48,946 nucleotides of DNA. Origin: Deltaproteobacteria bacterium (GTDB lineage Bacteria; Desulfobacterota; DSM-4660; Desulfatiglandales; HGW-15). Both the position numbers and the translations under genes were made by a program. Each line of letters opens with the position of its first letter. Within the stretch, counting starts at the first letter, position 1. The notes under the pieces are model-generated. The model saw nothing but the letters and a program-made list of their open reading frames with translations, had not been told where the DNA came from and made no database searches. Where the stretch lies: positions 1-48,946 of the forward strand of contig JAFGFM010000032.1 in NCBI GenBank assembly GCA_016931115.1, given 5' to 3'. This document shows, piece by piece, positions 24,480-36,000 of the stretch.

Positions 24480-25412
24480 ATGGGTGAAAGAGAGAGGGAT
24501 ATTTCAATAAGTATCCAAAAGGTCAGGCATGTTTATAAAGGCGGAAACCCTGCCATCAATGGCATGAGCCTTGATATCCATACAGGGCTTTTCGGCATGC
24601 TGGGCCCTAACGGCGCAGGCAAAAGCACATTGATGCGTATTATTTGCAGCCTGCTTGTGCCAACAGAGGGGCGTGTTATTGTGGGGGGGCATGATGTGGT
24701 AAAGGAGCGCAGGCATGTAAGGAGGCTGCTTGGATATCTTCCACAGGATTTCAATGCATGGCGGCTTCACAGGGTGGAGGAGGTGCTTGGAACACTCGCT
24801 ACCCTTTCAGGCCTTGAGAATAATTCTGAAAGGAGGGCAAGGGTTGCTGAGATACTTGAACTGGTGGGTCTCCTCGATGTCTCCCACAGAAAGGTTAAAA
24901 GCCTGTCTGGCGGTATGGTCCGAAGGCTCGGTGTGGCCCAGGCCCTTATACATGACCCAAAGATTTTGATTGTTGATGAACCCACAGTTGGGCTTGACCC
25001 TGAAGAGCGCATACATTTCAGGCAGCTCATGGCAAAACTTGGAAAGGATAGGATCATTATCCTTTCCACCCATATAGTTGGTGACCTGGGTGCAGGATGT
25101 CATGACCTGGCCCTTATTGACCGCGGCAGGCTTGAGTTCAGGGGAAGCCCTGAAAAGCTTATAGCGCACGCAAAGGGGTTTGTTTTTGAGATACACATGG
25201 AGGGAAACAGGGCTGAACCTTCTGATCAATATGAGGTCGTATCCCAGGAACAGAAACTCGGGCGAACCATTATCCGCGTAGTATCCAGGATGGGAGAGAT
25301 CCCGGATGGCGCAGTCCCGGTTGATAACCCGACACTTGAGGAGGCCTATCTGGCATTTATGGCCTCAAACAGCGTAAAGCAGGCGGTAAAAGGTGGGGAG
25401 GTGCAATCATGA
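24480..25412 (+). CDS. ABC transporter ATPase (ABC-2/CcmA type)
   Basis: A 310-residue nucleotide-binding subunit: Walker A GPNGAGKST (42-50), Q-loop in YLPQDF, signature LSGGM (142-146), Walker B ILIVDEP (162-168), H-loop His198. The C-terminal 100 residues are the accessory domain seen in drug- and sodium-type exporters. It overlaps the next gene, a very large permease, in an ATGA junction. Its motifs (YLPQDF, VDEPTVGLDP followed by ERI.FR.L) closely resemble the ATPase domain at the end of the RND fusion protein (33024-37787), suggesting common descent of the two motors. Confidence 0.93.
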   Translation: MGERERDISISIQKVRHVYKGGNPAINGMSLDIHTGLFGMLGPNGAGKSTLMRIICSLLVPTEGRVIVGGHDVVKERRHVRRLLGYLPQDFNAWRLHRVEEVLGTLATLSGLENNSERRARVAEILELVGLLDVSHRKVKSLSGGMVRRLGVAQALIHDPKILIVDEPTVGLDPEERIHFRQLMAKLGKDRIIILSTHIVGDLGAGCHDLALIDRGRLEFRGSPEKLIAHAKGFVFEIHMEGNRAEPSDQYEVVSQEQKLGRTIIRVVSRMGEIPDGAVPVDNPTLEEAYLAFMASNSVKQAVKGGEVQS

Positions 25413-28400
25413 TGAATATAAAATCAATTCTATCCATAGCTAGGGCTGAGACACTGGTTATAAGGCGTCTCGCACGCTACTGGCTCTTTCTGGCCATCTC
25501 ATTCCTTTTTGTATTCATTGCATTTATCTACTACTCGGCGCTTCATGGCCTTTATTCATCCCATTCAGCAACAGTAGGCTTACTAAGCCCCAGATTCCTT
25601 GTGACTTCAATAGCCGGTGTATTGTACCTGGTGATATACTCTATCGGGGTGATATTTCTTGCCTTTGATGTGAGGGCAAGGGATTTAAGGGAAAGGATGC
25701 ATGAGGTGCTTGATTCAAGGCCATACAGCAACCTGGAGCTTGTTATCGGCAGGTTCCTGGGTGTCCTGATACCTGCATGGGTGCCTATGCTTTTTCTAAT
25801 AGTGCTGATCCAACTGGTGGGGTTTCTCTTAAAGACAAGCGGTATGCCCATTGGCGAGCCAGCTCAGATTACATCCCTCCTTTCATTTGTCTTTCTGATA
25901 GGGCTTCCTTCATTCGCATTTATAATCTCGATTGTCTTTCTTGTAACCCTTCTTGTAAGGAACAGGCTGGTTGCCTCCATAACACTTTTACTCCTTATAG
26001 CAGCGAGCTTCGGCGGGATGTATTTTTTACCTGTCTACAAGGCACGGGTATTTGATTTTCTTGGATTAATGCAGTCAGGCTACCCCTCTGATCTTACAGC
26101 ATCGTTTATGCCCCTTACCGGGATTATACACCGCGTTGCCACGCTTCTTGCCTCCCTTGGAATCCTGGGCATATGTGCGGCAGTGCATCCCCGTCTTGAT
26201 GACGGGTCGCGCGTGAAGACAGGTTTTATCGGCGCAATAGTAGTGGCAATTGCAGTGGTTATAACAGGGGGCATATTATATGGCCATATGAAGGAGATGA
26301 AAGACCAGGAGAGATGGCTTAAGACACAAATGGAATATCACAAAGCCCCTGTGCCTGACATCACAAAGATTTCTGGCAGGGTAGAGATATCACCCGGAAA
26401 AGAATTTATTCTTGATATAAAAATCGCATTCAGGGTGCCTGCTAACCCAATAAAAACCGCCCTGTTTACCCTGAACCCGGGGCAGAGGGTAGTTGAACTC
26501 CTTGACAGTTCCGGTAAACCATTAAGCTATAAGCATGAAGAGGGGATACTTGATATCACCATGCCTGATACCCTTACACAGGGTGAAGAGGTGGTAATAG
26601 GGCTTAAAACAGAGGGGGTGCCTGATAAACACTTTGCATATCTTAAAAGCGCTGTAAATCCCCTTAAGCTTAAGTCAAAAGATTCCAATACCACCCTTCT
26701 TGGTAATGAAAACTATGTTTTTGACAGGAAGTTTGTGGCCCTGATGCCTGCTGTCAGGTGGTTACCTTTATCAGGTGTAGAGAACAGCATGGAAAACCAG
26801 CAGAACAACCGCGTGGATTTTTTCAATGTTGACCTTACTGTTGGCGTGCCAAAGGGGTGGCTTGTTGCAGGGCCTGGAAGACGCAACAAGGCAGGCGAAG
26901 ATAAGAGGTTTGACCTGTACCGGTTTGCGCCTCCCTCTGTTGTACCGGAGGTGGCCATTCTGGCATCCGAGTATGAGAGCCGTTCATATGAAACAGATGG
27001 CATAGTGATGGAGCTTCTTGTTAATAAAAAGCACATTAAAAACCTTGATGTGCTGTCTGATACAAAAGAGAAGGTCAGGGAATATATTGATACAACCCTC
27101 CGTGAGGCAAAAGAGGCAGGACTTACCTACCCCTATGATGGCTTTTCCCTTGTTGAGGTGCCCACTAATTTACGCACCTATGGAGGAGGGTGGCGTCTTG
27201 ACACGGTTCAGACAATGCCGGGAATCATGCTCTTAAAGGAACTCTCTCTCCCTACCGCCAGGTTTGATTCAGCCTTCAGGAACCCTGACAAGTTTAAAAA
27301 CCAGGAGGGCGGCATAGTCAAGGCCAAGTGGGACAGGCTTATGTCCTATTTCCAGCAGGATTTTTCAGGGGGCAATATCTTTACCGGGGCAGCAAGGAAT
27401 TTTTTCCTCTTCCAGACCGCCGCAGGAGGGCCTGAAGGGATGCCTGTCAATTTTGTGATGGACACCCTGTCAGGTCTTGTTCTGGCAGATACAAAGGGGT
27501 ATTTCTCTGCCCATATATTTGCAGAGGGGAATGCGGTAAACCAGATCATACAGAATGTGATTGTGAGTTATTTCCAGCTCAGAAACGCAGGGATACAGGA
27601 CACTATTTTAAGCTCCACAATACGCACAAGGACATCACGCCCTGTAGTATGGGAAAAGGCACTTGAGTCATCACTTTTAGATATAGACCCCTGGAAAGAG
27701 CCTGCTGATATGGTCGACTATCTTATATTAAAGGGTTATGCGGTTGCAGACTCCATATATAAGACCCTGGGAAGGGAGAAGACTGCCGCATTCCTTGCAT
27801 CCATACGAAAGAATCATACAGGAGGCCAATTTTCGGTTTCAGATATGAAAACCGCCTTGAATGAACAGGGTTATGACATGGATGCATCCCTTGGTGACTG
27901 GCTGGGCAGTACCGGTCTTGCGGGGTTTGTTGTGCCTGAGGCAAAGGCTTACCGTGTAGCAGATGATGCGAACGGGAGCCCCAGGTACCAGCTCCTTTTT
28001 ACAGTAAGGAATGATGAGCCTGTACCTGGTACTTTTTACTTTGCATACTATTATACAGCACAGAACCAGAGGGCTGAGTTGATATCAGGTGAGACTATTC
28101 ACCTTGCAGGAAGACATGCTATCCAGTACGGCACAATAGTATCAAGAATGCCCACCATGTTTTTTCTTGCCCCTGTGCTTTCCTATAACAGGAGCACCTT
28201 TGAACTTAAGATGGCAAATTTTAATCCTGATAAGATAGTCGAGGCGGAGATAATTGAAGGTGTCAGGGATATCCCCTGGGAGCTCCCGGCCTCCGCCTCA
28301 ATAGTGGTGGATGACCTTGATGAGGGGTTCACTATTGTTAATGATAAAGAGGAAACCAAAGGGCTCAGGGTGAAGGCAAAGGCGAAAGACATGAGCAGGG

Positions 28401-28846
28401 ATCTTGATCAGGGGCTGCCCTATACCTCCTATAATGTACTGGTGGGAGGTTTAGGTCTGCCAGCAGAATGGACGCGCATAAGTAATGGCATGACCTATGG
28501 AAAGTACAGACATACAGCCGCATATATCAAGAGAGGCGAAGGGACAAAAAAGGCTGTTTTCAGTAGTGAGTTGCCACAGTCGGGCACATGGGATCTTGAG
28601 ATTTATATACCAATGAGGAATGTCTTTCCTGGTAAAAAATGGGGGAGATGGCATGGTGTTGTAATAGATAGAAATGGAGACAGGCATCAGGTTGAGTTTG
28701 ATTCAAAGACAGGAACTGAAGAGTGGAATCTCGCAGGGAAGTATGATTTTCCACAGGGTAAATGCACCCTGGAACTCTCTGATCTAACCGATGGGGATAT
28801 AGTGGTGGCAGATGCCATACGATGGACACCTTCTGCCGGAAAATGA
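25409..28846 (+). CDS. Giant ABC-2 permease with M1-like and golvesin-like domains
   Basis: 1145 residues. The first 300 form an ABC-2-type membrane domain with six to seven segments and the cytoplasmic DVRARDLRERMHEVLDSRPY coupling region. From about 310 to 830 is an extracytoplasmic part resembling the M1-aminopeptidase-like domains fused to some ABC permeases (DGFSLVEVPTNLRTYGGGW). No HEXXH zinc motif is present, so it is probably a binding rather than a catalytic domain. The last 150 residues (WDLEIYIPMRN to GDIVVADAIRWTP) match the golvesin C-terminal-like fold, often linked to carbohydrate-active proteins. It pairs with the ATPase just upstream. Confidence 0.85.
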   Translation: MMNIKSILSIARAETLVIRRLARYWLFLAISFLFVFIAFIYYSALHGLYSSHSATVGLLSPRFLVTSIAGVLYLVIYSIGVIFLAFDVRARDLRERMHEVLDSRPYSNLELVIGRFLGVLIPAWVPMLFLIVLIQLVGFLLKTSGMPIGEPAQITSLLSFVFLIGLPSFAFIISIVFLVTLLVRNRLVASITLLLLIAASFGGMYFLPVYKARVFDFLGLMQSGYPSDLTASFMPLTGIIHRVATLLASLGILGICAAVHPRLDDGSRVKTGFIGAIVVAIAVVITGGILYGHMKEMKDQERWLKTQMEYHKAPVPDITKISGRVEISPGKEFILDIKIAFRVPANPIKTALFTLNPGQRVVELLDSSGKPLSYKHEEGILDITMPDTLTQGEEVVIGLKTEGVPDKHFAYLKSAVNPLKLKSKDSNTTLLGNENYVFDRKFVALMPAVRWLPLSGVENSMENQQNNRVDFFNVDLTVGVPKGWLVAGPGRRNKAGEDKRFDLYRFAPPSVVPEVAILASEYESRSYETDGIVMELLVNKKHIKNLDVLSDTKEKVREYIDTTLREAKEAGLTYPYDGFSLVEVPTNLRTYGGGWRLDTVQTMPGIMLLKELSLPTARFDSAFRNPDKFKNQEGGIVKAKWDRLMSYFQQDFSGGNIFTGAARNFFLFQTAAGGPEGMPVNFVMDTLSGLVLADTKGYFSAHIFAEGNAVNQIIQNVIVSYFQLRNAGIQDTILSSTIRTRTSRPVVWEKALESSLLDIDPWKEPADMVDYLILKGYAVADSIYKTLGREKTAAFLASIRKNHTGGQFSVSDMKTALNEQGYDMDASLGDWLGSTGLAGFVVPEAKAYRVADDANGSPRYQLLFTVRNDEPVPGTFYFAYYYTAQNQRAELISGETIHLAGRHAIQYGTIVSRMPTMFFLAPVLSYNRSTFELKMANFNPDKIVEAEIIEGVRDIPWELPASASIVVDDLDEGFTIVNDKEETKGLRVKAKAKDMSRDLDQGLPYTSYNVLVGGLGLPAEWTRISNGMTYGKYRHTAAYIKRGEGTKKAVFSSELPQSGTWDLEIYIPMRNVFPGKKWGRWHGVVIDRNGDRHQVEFDSKTGTEEWNLAGKYDFPQGKCTLELSDLTDGDIVVADAIRWTPSAGK

Positions 28847-28859
28847 AAAAGGAGCTTAA

Positions 28860-29960
28860 ATGAAAGAGAATTGTACATTCAGGATACTGGTAATTGTTTG
28901 CATCGCCCTTTCAGGTTTTCTTTCAGGGTGTTCACGTGAGGAGAGCAGTGATGACAAGATAGAATTTCTTGTGCCTGTAACCGTTTCAAAGGTGGATAAA
29001 ATGGATGTTGAAGAGCGGATAACGGCCACAGGCACCCTTCGCACCAGCAAGGTTGCAAGGCTTGAGGTGGAGACTGGCGGCATCCTTGAATTCTTAACAA
29101 ACAGGGATGGTAAACGCTATCGCGAAGGAGACAGCGTAAAGGCGGGTGATGTGATTGCCCGTATTACAGGTGATGACGTGCGCCTTGCAGCCAGAAAAGA
29201 TGCAACCCTCCAGAGGTTTGAGACGGCAAAAGACGATTATGAATCAACAAAAAAACTCTATGATGACGGTTTCAAAAGCAAGTCCGAGTTGCTCAAGGTG
29301 CAGTCAAGCCTTGAGGATGCAAGGGCGGATTATGAAAAGAGCCTGAATTCCGAAAAACGAAGCCAGCTCACCACGCCCATAGATGGCATTATCCTGAGGC
29401 TTGCAAGGGACAGGGACAATCAGAACCAGCCGCTTGCAGTCGGTCAGTATGTGAACCCGGGCTTTGAGGTGGCCCGCATTGCACCTACAGATACACTTAT
29501 TGCAGATGTGGACCTTGTGGCGCAGGATGTTGCAAGGGTCGCCGAGGGTCTCCCTGCAAGGGTGCAGCATTATGCATGGAAGGATGAAAATTTTGAAGGG
29601 AAGGTGGTAAGGCTTGACCCTGTTATAGACCCTACCACAAGGGCGCTCAAGGCAGAGGTGGAGGTTATTAATCATGATGCCAAACTCAGGCCGGGCATGT
29701 TTGTAGAGGTAACCATCATAAAAGATCAGAGAAAGGATGTCCCATGTATCTCCCGTGAGGCGGTTGTGAACAGGGGAGGCAAATGGGTAGTCTTTGTGCT
29801 TAGCGGTCAGAGGGTTAATAAAAAAGAGGTTGTTTTGGGGCTGGGTGATGACAATATCGTGGAGATCCGGTCAGGGCTCTCCGAGGGTGAAAGGGTTGTT
29901 ACAAGGGGCATTGAAACACTTGATGATCAGGTACGTGTCCGCGTGACAGGAAGCAATTGA
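28860..29960 (+). CDS. RND efflux periplasmic adaptor lipoprotein
   Basis: A 366-residue membrane-fusion protein of the AcrA/HlyD family. Lipobox LSGC with Cys24 anchors it to the inner membrane. Split lipoyl halves flank a short coiled-coil hairpin (LQRFETAKDDYESTKKLYDD to KSLNSEKRSQL); TTPIDGIILRLARDRDNQNQ and the beta-barrel and membrane-proximal domains follow. It bridges an RND pump to TolC. AAGGAG sits shortly before the ATG. It is followed, four bases on, by the RND permease. Confidence 0.9.
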   Translation: MKENCTFRILVIVCIALSGFLSGCSREESSDDKIEFLVPVTVSKVDKMDVEERITATGTLRTSKVARLEVETGGILEFLTNRDGKRYREGDSVKAGDVIARITGDDVRLAARKDATLQRFETAKDDYESTKKLYDDGFKSKSELLKVQSSLEDARADYEKSLNSEKRSQLTTPIDGIILRLARDRDNQNQPLAVGQYVNPGFEVARIAPTDTLIADVDLVAQDVARVAEGLPARVQHYAWKDENFEGKVVRLDPVIDPTTRALKAEVEVINHDAKLRPGMFVEVTIIKDQRKDVPCISREAVVNRGGKWVVFVLSGQRVNKKEVVLGLGDDNIVEIRSGLSEGERVVTRGIETLDDQVRVRVTGSN

Positions 29961-29964
29961 TATC

Positions 29965-32900
29965 ATGCTAATACTTACACGATACGCGACGCGACGTCCT
30001 GTTGCTGTAACAGTGGTGGCAGCAGCCATTATCATGCTCGGGTGGATATCACTTAAAGGGCTCCCCCTTGACCTTTTGCCTGATATCCAGAGCCCTACCA
30101 TACTTGTCTCTGTTAAATCAGGTGACAGGCCCCCGACAGAGATGGAGAGGCTCTATGGGAAACAGGTGGAGCAGAGGCTCTTTACAGTAAAAGGGATAAG
30201 GACAATAAACCAGGTGGCCAGGGCCGGGAACCTTATAGCAAGGGTCACCTTTGAGTGGGACGCTGATATGGACCTGGCCCTTGTGGATATCCAGAAGGCG
30301 ATTGCCTCCATTTCTGCGGATGAGGATGTGGATGAGGTGGTGGTAAGGAGGCAGGACCCGCGTGAGCTTCCGGTTATTTCTATAGGTCTTGTTACAAAAG
30401 AGGCGCTTCCCGGCCTTACAGAACTGAAAAAGATTGCAGAAAGGATGATCGCCCCTGCATTTGAGCAGCTTGAGGGTGTGGCAGAGGTGAGGGTAACAGG
30501 CGGCCGTGAGGATGAGGTAAGGATTATTGCTGACCGATACCTGATGGATGCCCACTCCATAACAATGGCAGAGCTTGAAAACCGTATCAGGTCGGCCAAC
30601 ATCGACATAAGCGCAGGGACCCTTGAGGAGGGTGATAAGGTATACCTTGTAAGGGGGATATCCAGATTCAATAATACTGAAGATATTGCCCGCGTTGTGG
30701 TGAAATATGACCGTGATTCCAGTGAAAAATCCATACCTGTAAGGGTTGGAGATATTGCGAAAGTTATAGTTACAGACAAGGAGATCAGCGACCTCGTGCT
30801 TGTGAATGGTAAAGAGGGTATAAGCCTCTCCATCTATAAGGAGGCAGGGGCCAATACAGTAAAGGTATCACGTGATGTGAAGAAGGCCCTGACAGAGCTC
30901 AATAAAGAATTAAAGAATATGGAGTTCAGCGTGGTCAGCGATGAGGCCGCGCTGGTGGAGGATGCTATAAGTGATGTGGAGAGCTCTGCTGTAATCGGTA
31001 TTATCCTCGCAATTATTGTGCTCTGGTATTTTTTAAGATCATTGAGTTCAACAGTGATTGTGGCATCTGCCATACCGGTTTCTCTGATGGCAACCCTTTT
31101 TGCCATGCATTATGCAAAGCAGAGCCTTAACCTTATGACCCTTGGCGGCATGGCCCTCGGTGCAGGCATGCTTGTGGATAATGCCATTGTAGTAATAGAG
31201 AGCATCTTCCGCAGAAGGGAAGCAGGAGACCCTCCGGCAGAGGCGGCCTCAACGGGCACAGCGGTTGTCGCTGGTGCAATCATATCCAGTACCCTCACCA
31301 CAATCGTGGTATTTCTGCCTGTGCTTTTTATAAAGGGGCTTGCCGCAAGGCTTGTATCAGGCATCTCTTTTACAGTAATAGTCTCACTTGTCGCCTCTCT
31401 CGGTGTGGCGGTCTTTCTGATACCTGCTCTCGCAAAATGGTTTTTGCCAAAGGATGCGGCAAAGGAGATAAACCCCGGAAAGACGAAGGTCGAGGCATTC
31501 GTTTCAGGCCTGCTTAAACATCCATATCTGGTGGTTGCAGTATCCTTTATTATTGTTGCCGGGTCTGTATTTACTCTTATGGGTCTTAACAGCGAGCTTA
31601 TGGCCCCTACAGATCCGAGGCAGTTTTCCCTTCGTATCACCGGTGTTCCGGGGCAGAGGGTGGAAGCAACAAGGAACATGGTAACTGTTATAGAGGATAT
31701 AATAAGACAGGCGGCAGGGGATGACCTCAAGGCGATCCTCTCTGAGGTGGGCAGTCTCCCGGAGGATGACCATTTCATACGTGAAGAGCTGACAGGTGAA
31801 AACAGAGCCAGGATTCTGGTTAACCTTTCAACAGATGGAAAAACAGCCGGTCAGGTGGTTAAGCTTGCCTCCCCCATGATATCTGAGCTTAAAAATATCG
31901 AGGTCTCATGGGAACTGGGCACATCGGCTATAGCAAGGGCCATTGGTAATACCGGTCCTCCGATACAGGTTGAGATATCAGGTCAGTCCATCGACGATTT
32001 AAGAAAAACCGCAGGCGAGGTGTTATCAAAACTAACCACACTGCCGGAGCTGTGGAATGTCCGCTCTTCATTTGAAGGGGGGGCGCCCGAGCTTCATATC
32101 ATACTGAATCGAACCCTGTGCGATGGCCTGGGGGTTGATATAGAGACGCTTTCAAGGGTGATTGAGTCAGCCCTTGATGGCAAGGTTGTGACAGAGATGA
32201 CAACAGGGGATGAAGAGAGGGATGTTGTTTTGAAGATTGAACAGGGTAAGGATGCAGGGCTCAAATCCATACCCTTTACCACCTCAAAGGGGGAGCGCCT
32301 TACCATAGGGGATATCGCAGATTTTGTAAATGTAGATGGCGCCCTTGAGATCTTTAGACGTGACCAGAAAAGGGTGGCAATGGTGACTGCGAGGATCAGG
32401 GATGGGGTGGAGTACCCTGTAGCAAAGGCTGCCACAGAATCGGTGATTAACAGCATGGACCCGGGCCCCGGCCTTAGTATGAGGCTCACCGGTGAAGAGG
32501 AGGAGAGGGAGAAGACCTTTTCAGAACTTGAATGGGCAGGCATAATATCTATTATTCTTGTCTTTATGGTGCTGGCCGGCACCTTTGAATCATTCCTTCA
32601 TCCATTCACGGTGCTCTCCTCTATCCCCTTTGCCCTTATAGGGGTGGCGGCTGTCCTTGTACCGGCTGGAAGGCCCATAGGGATCATGGAGGCATTAGGT
32701 CTTATAGTCCTCACAGGTATTGCAGTAAATGATGCGATACTGATGGTCCAGACCGCAACGCAATTGATTCAGGATGGTGTTGAGAGAAAATTGGCCCTGG
32801 CCAAAGCGGCATCCATAAGGCTGAGACCAATTATAATGACATCTGCAACCACTATGCTTGCCCTTCTTCCCCTTGCTCTGGGTATAGGTGAAGCGGCCCA

Positions 32901-33027
32901 GCTCAGGGCGCCTATGGCCATTACAATTATAGGGGGGCTTGCTGCATCCACGATAACCTCCCTGTTTGTAATTCCCTGCCTCTATCTTGTGCTCGATAAA
33001 CTGCGATTCAAACGGGCAAAAGCATGA
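29965..33027 (+). CDS. RND efflux permease (HAE1/AcrB-like)
   Basis: A 1020-residue inner-membrane pump of normal AcrB-family length with twelve expected membrane segments and two large periplasmic loops. In the fourth segment the usual Asp-Asp pair is Asp405-Asn406 (GMLVDNAIVVIES); in the tenth the position of AcrB Lys940 reads Asn922 (GIAVNDAILMVQ). Such variants are common in HAE1 proteins of this type, and Asp923 may compensate. Its stop overlaps the start of the RND-ABC fusion (ATGA), so the two are made together and may form a mixed trimer. Confidence 0.92.
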   Translation: MLILTRYATRRPVAVTVVAAAIIMLGWISLKGLPLDLLPDIQSPTILVSVKSGDRPPTEMERLYGKQVEQRLFTVKGIRTINQVARAGNLIARVTFEWDADMDLALVDIQKAIASISADEDVDEVVVRRQDPRELPVISIGLVTKEALPGLTELKKIAERMIAPAFEQLEGVAEVRVTGGREDEVRIIADRYLMDAHSITMAELENRIRSANIDISAGTLEEGDKVYLVRGISRFNNTEDIARVVVKYDRDSSEKSIPVRVGDIAKVIVTDKEISDLVLVNGKEGISLSIYKEAGANTVKVSRDVKKALTELNKELKNMEFSVVSDEAALVEDAISDVESSAVIGIILAIIVLWYFLRSLSSTVIVASAIPVSLMATLFAMHYAKQSLNLMTLGGMALGAGMLVDNAIVVIESIFRRREAGDPPAEAASTGTAVVAGAIISSTLTTIVVFLPVLFIKGLAARLVSGISFTVIVSLVASLGVAVFLIPALAKWFLPKDAAKEINPGKTKVEAFVSGLLKHPYLVVAVSFIIVAGSVFTLMGLNSELMAPTDPRQFSLRITGVPGQRVEATRNMVTVIEDIIRQAAGDDLKAILSEVGSLPEDDHFIREELTGENRARILVNLSTDGKTAGQVVKLASPMISELKNIEVSWELGTSAIARAIGNTGPPIQVEISGQSIDDLRKTAGEVLSKLTTLPELWNVRSSFEGGAPELHIILNRTLCDGLGVDIETLSRVIESALDGKVVTEMTTGDEERDVVLKIEQGKDAGLKSIPFTTSKGERLTIGDIADFVNVDGALEIFRRDQKRVAMVTARIRDGVEYPVAKAATESVINSMDPGPGLSMRLTGEEEEREKTFSELEWAGIISIILVFMVLAGTFESFLHPFTVLSSIPFALIGVAAVLVPAGRPIGIMEALGLIVLTGIAVNDAILMVQTATQLIQDGVERKLALAKAASIRLRPIIMTSATTMLALLPLALGIGEAAQLRAPMAITIIGGLAASTITSLFVIPCLYLVLDKLRFKRAKA

Positions 33028-36000
33028 GCTGGTATAACATCCCGGTAAAAAGGCCTGTTGCCACAGCCATGTTTTTCTGCGCCATCCTGCTTCTGGGGCT
33101 GGTGGGGTGGGAGCGGATACCTGTTGAGCTTATACCTGACCTTGAGGGTGACAGCATCCATATTGATTTTATGAGGCTTAACAGCGAGCCTGAGGTGGTT
33201 GAGCGTGAGATCCTTATCCCGCTTGAGGAGAAGGCCTCAGCGCTTGAGGGGATAAAAGAGACATTCGGGAGCGTTAATGGCTCAAGAGGCTCCCTGGATA
33301 TTAATTTTGAACCAGGCACAGATATCAAGATCAGGCAGCTTGAGCTCCAGCGTATAGCTGCTGAGCTTAACAGGGAACAGCCAAGGGGCTCAATCATAAA
33401 TGTCGGCGGCCAGGATTTTTCCATGATTAGCCGGATCGTCATGAGTATACAGGTGATTGGCGGTGATGATACAGACAGCCTGAGGAGTTTTGTCGAGGAG
33501 AATATAGAGACACGCATTGCAGCGGTAAATGGTGTGGCCAATGTGTTTGTGATGGGCGGGGCGCCGGAGGAGATAACCATAAGGGTTGACCCTGATAAAT
33601 GCTCTGCCCTTGGTATTTCGCCCCAGGAGGTGTCTTCAACCCTTTCACGTTCTGTTCAGAGACTGAAATTTCTGGGTGGTCTTGAAGAGAGTTCAATGCG
33701 GAGACCGGTTATCCTGGATGGCAGGCCTAAAGGGGTATATGAGCTGGGAGAGTTAAGGATAACTCCCGAAAGATCTGTGCTTATACGTCATGTAGCTGAA
33801 GTGGCTAAGGGTACAGGCAGAAATGAGAGTATATACAGGATAAACAGCAAACCATCGGTTGCACTCGCAGTATTCAAGGAGGAGGGTGCAAACCTTGTTG
33901 AACTGGGTAAAGAGATCAGGGGGCGTCTCACTGAACTTAAAAAGGAGTTTAAGCCCTATGGTATAGATTTTTTAACCGGGTTTGATGCTGCAAAGACAGT
34001 TGAGAAACAGATAGACCGGCTTAAGAAGCTTGCCCTGAGCGGGTTTATTATCTCCCTTGTCATACTCTTTCTTTTTATAAAAAAGTTCAGGGCAATTACT
34101 GTTGTGGCTATTGCAGTGCCTGTGAGCCTTTTATCCTCAATGGCCTTTCTATATACAGGCGGATATACGCTAAATCTTATAACACTCGTGGGGCTCGCTG
34201 TTGGTGTTGGTATGCTTGTAGATAACAGCATTGTTGTCTATGAGGCGGTTCAGCGGAGGCTTGAGAGGGGTGTTGACCCGGACAGGGCCGCAGGAGATGG
34301 TGTGAGGATAACCTTTAAGGCGATCCTTGCCTCAACAATAACAAACGCCATTGTCTTTATGCCCATATTCTTTCTGGTGGAGGATAGCATGCTGAGGGGG
34401 GTGATGAAGCTCCTTGCCGCCGCAATACTTATCCCTTTAGGGGCATCACTGCTTGTAGCCATAGGGCTTGTCCCTCTTTTAGCCAGAAGATTTGCCGCAC
34501 CTGCTGCCATGGATCGGCTTAAGGCAGTGAAAAAACGCAGGGAACTCTTTGCAGGGCTCCATTTACCTGACAGGTGGAGGGATCTGTTTACAGGTCTTTT
34601 GAAAAACTCCATGCGGAACCCGGCAACCTGGATCATGGTTATAACAGCGGCCCTGTTTATTACAATAGTTGTAGGGCTGCCCTGGGTTATGATCGGATCA
34701 AGAAACCAGGAGGCACAGGAGGCGGATGAGATACAGCTTGCCATTGATGTCCCGGCAGGGGATTCCCTTGAGTCAATAAGCAGGGACTTCTATTCACTTG
34801 AACAGGAGGCCCTTAAAATAGAGGGTGTGGAATCTGTTGAAAGCATGATACAGGAAAAGAACAGCACCCTTACCATCAGGTTTGTTGAAAAGGAGATGCG
34901 CCCGCCCGAACTTACTGCCCCTTTTGTGAGAAGTAAGATCAATTTCGCTGCAAAAAAGCTAAAGGGGTTTGATGTCAGTTCACAAAATTCAGCCGGACAG
35001 GGTGGTGGAGGCAGGCGGGGGTCCGGTGCTGCAACCCTCATGGGCCAGGGTGGATCTGAGATTGTTTTATCCGGTGCTGATTCAAAAAAATTGATGGACA
35101 TAGCCCTGTCATTAGAGGAGAGGCTCGAATCCATCCCTGAGATCGGTGAGTATGGAGTGCAGATATCTTCAAGGCCTGGTCAGGATGAGATACACATAAT
35201 CCCCGAGCACAGGATACTTAACAGCCTGGGGCTCTTCTCGGATCAGGTCTTTATCATGCTGAGGCTGGCGCTCTCACGGGAAGGCACACAGATGAGCGCC
35301 GGCACAATAGAGGCAGATGGAAAAGAGATCCCGATTGTTATCAGGAGCAGTGAGACTGAATCAAACAACCTGAGCCAGCGAATGGAGGATCTCAGGGTCA
35401 ATACTTCTGCCGGTGTCATAACACTGGGGTACATATCTGATGCCCGCAAGATGCCCCCGCCAAGTGTGATCGAGCACCATAATGGAAGGCGGGAGATGGC
35501 GGTTAACTACTCATTTAAGAGGGATGCCCCATCCACAGGGCCGGCCCGTGAGGCACTGGATAATGAGATCCTGAGCATGATAGAGTCAGTGCCTGTGCCC
35601 GAAGGTTATATAATAGACCCTACTGAGAATAACGAAACAGCGAGCATGGCAAGGCGTATTCTTATCCCTATTGTGCTTTTACTCTTTGCGGTTCTGGCCA
35701 TTACCTTTGAATCCCTTACCATGCCTGTGCTTGTGCTGCTCGCAGCCCCCCTGACCATCATCGGGGCGGTATGGGCGCTCTGTTTTGCAGGTATGCCCCT
35801 GTTAAGCCCTATGGCCATAGCTGGAATGGTCGTTCTTATGGGGATCATGGTTAACCCGGCGATTCTGCTTGTGGACAGGATGCAGGAGAGGGTGCTTGGA
35901 AGCAGGTGGTCAGCAGGCGCTGCTGCCCTTGCAGCGGTCAGGGAACGGTCAAGGCCGGTACTTATGACAACCGCCACAACCATTGCAGGCCTATGGCCCC

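Noticed and set aside
25409-28846. Active M1 aminopeptidase in the large permease
   Set aside because: No HEXXH motif is found in the M1-like region, so peptidase activity is not supported.
30153-30833. Long minus-strand open frames inside the RND genes
   Set aside because: They lie antisense to strongly coding RND sequence; their Ser/Leu/Ile-rich products are typical shadows.
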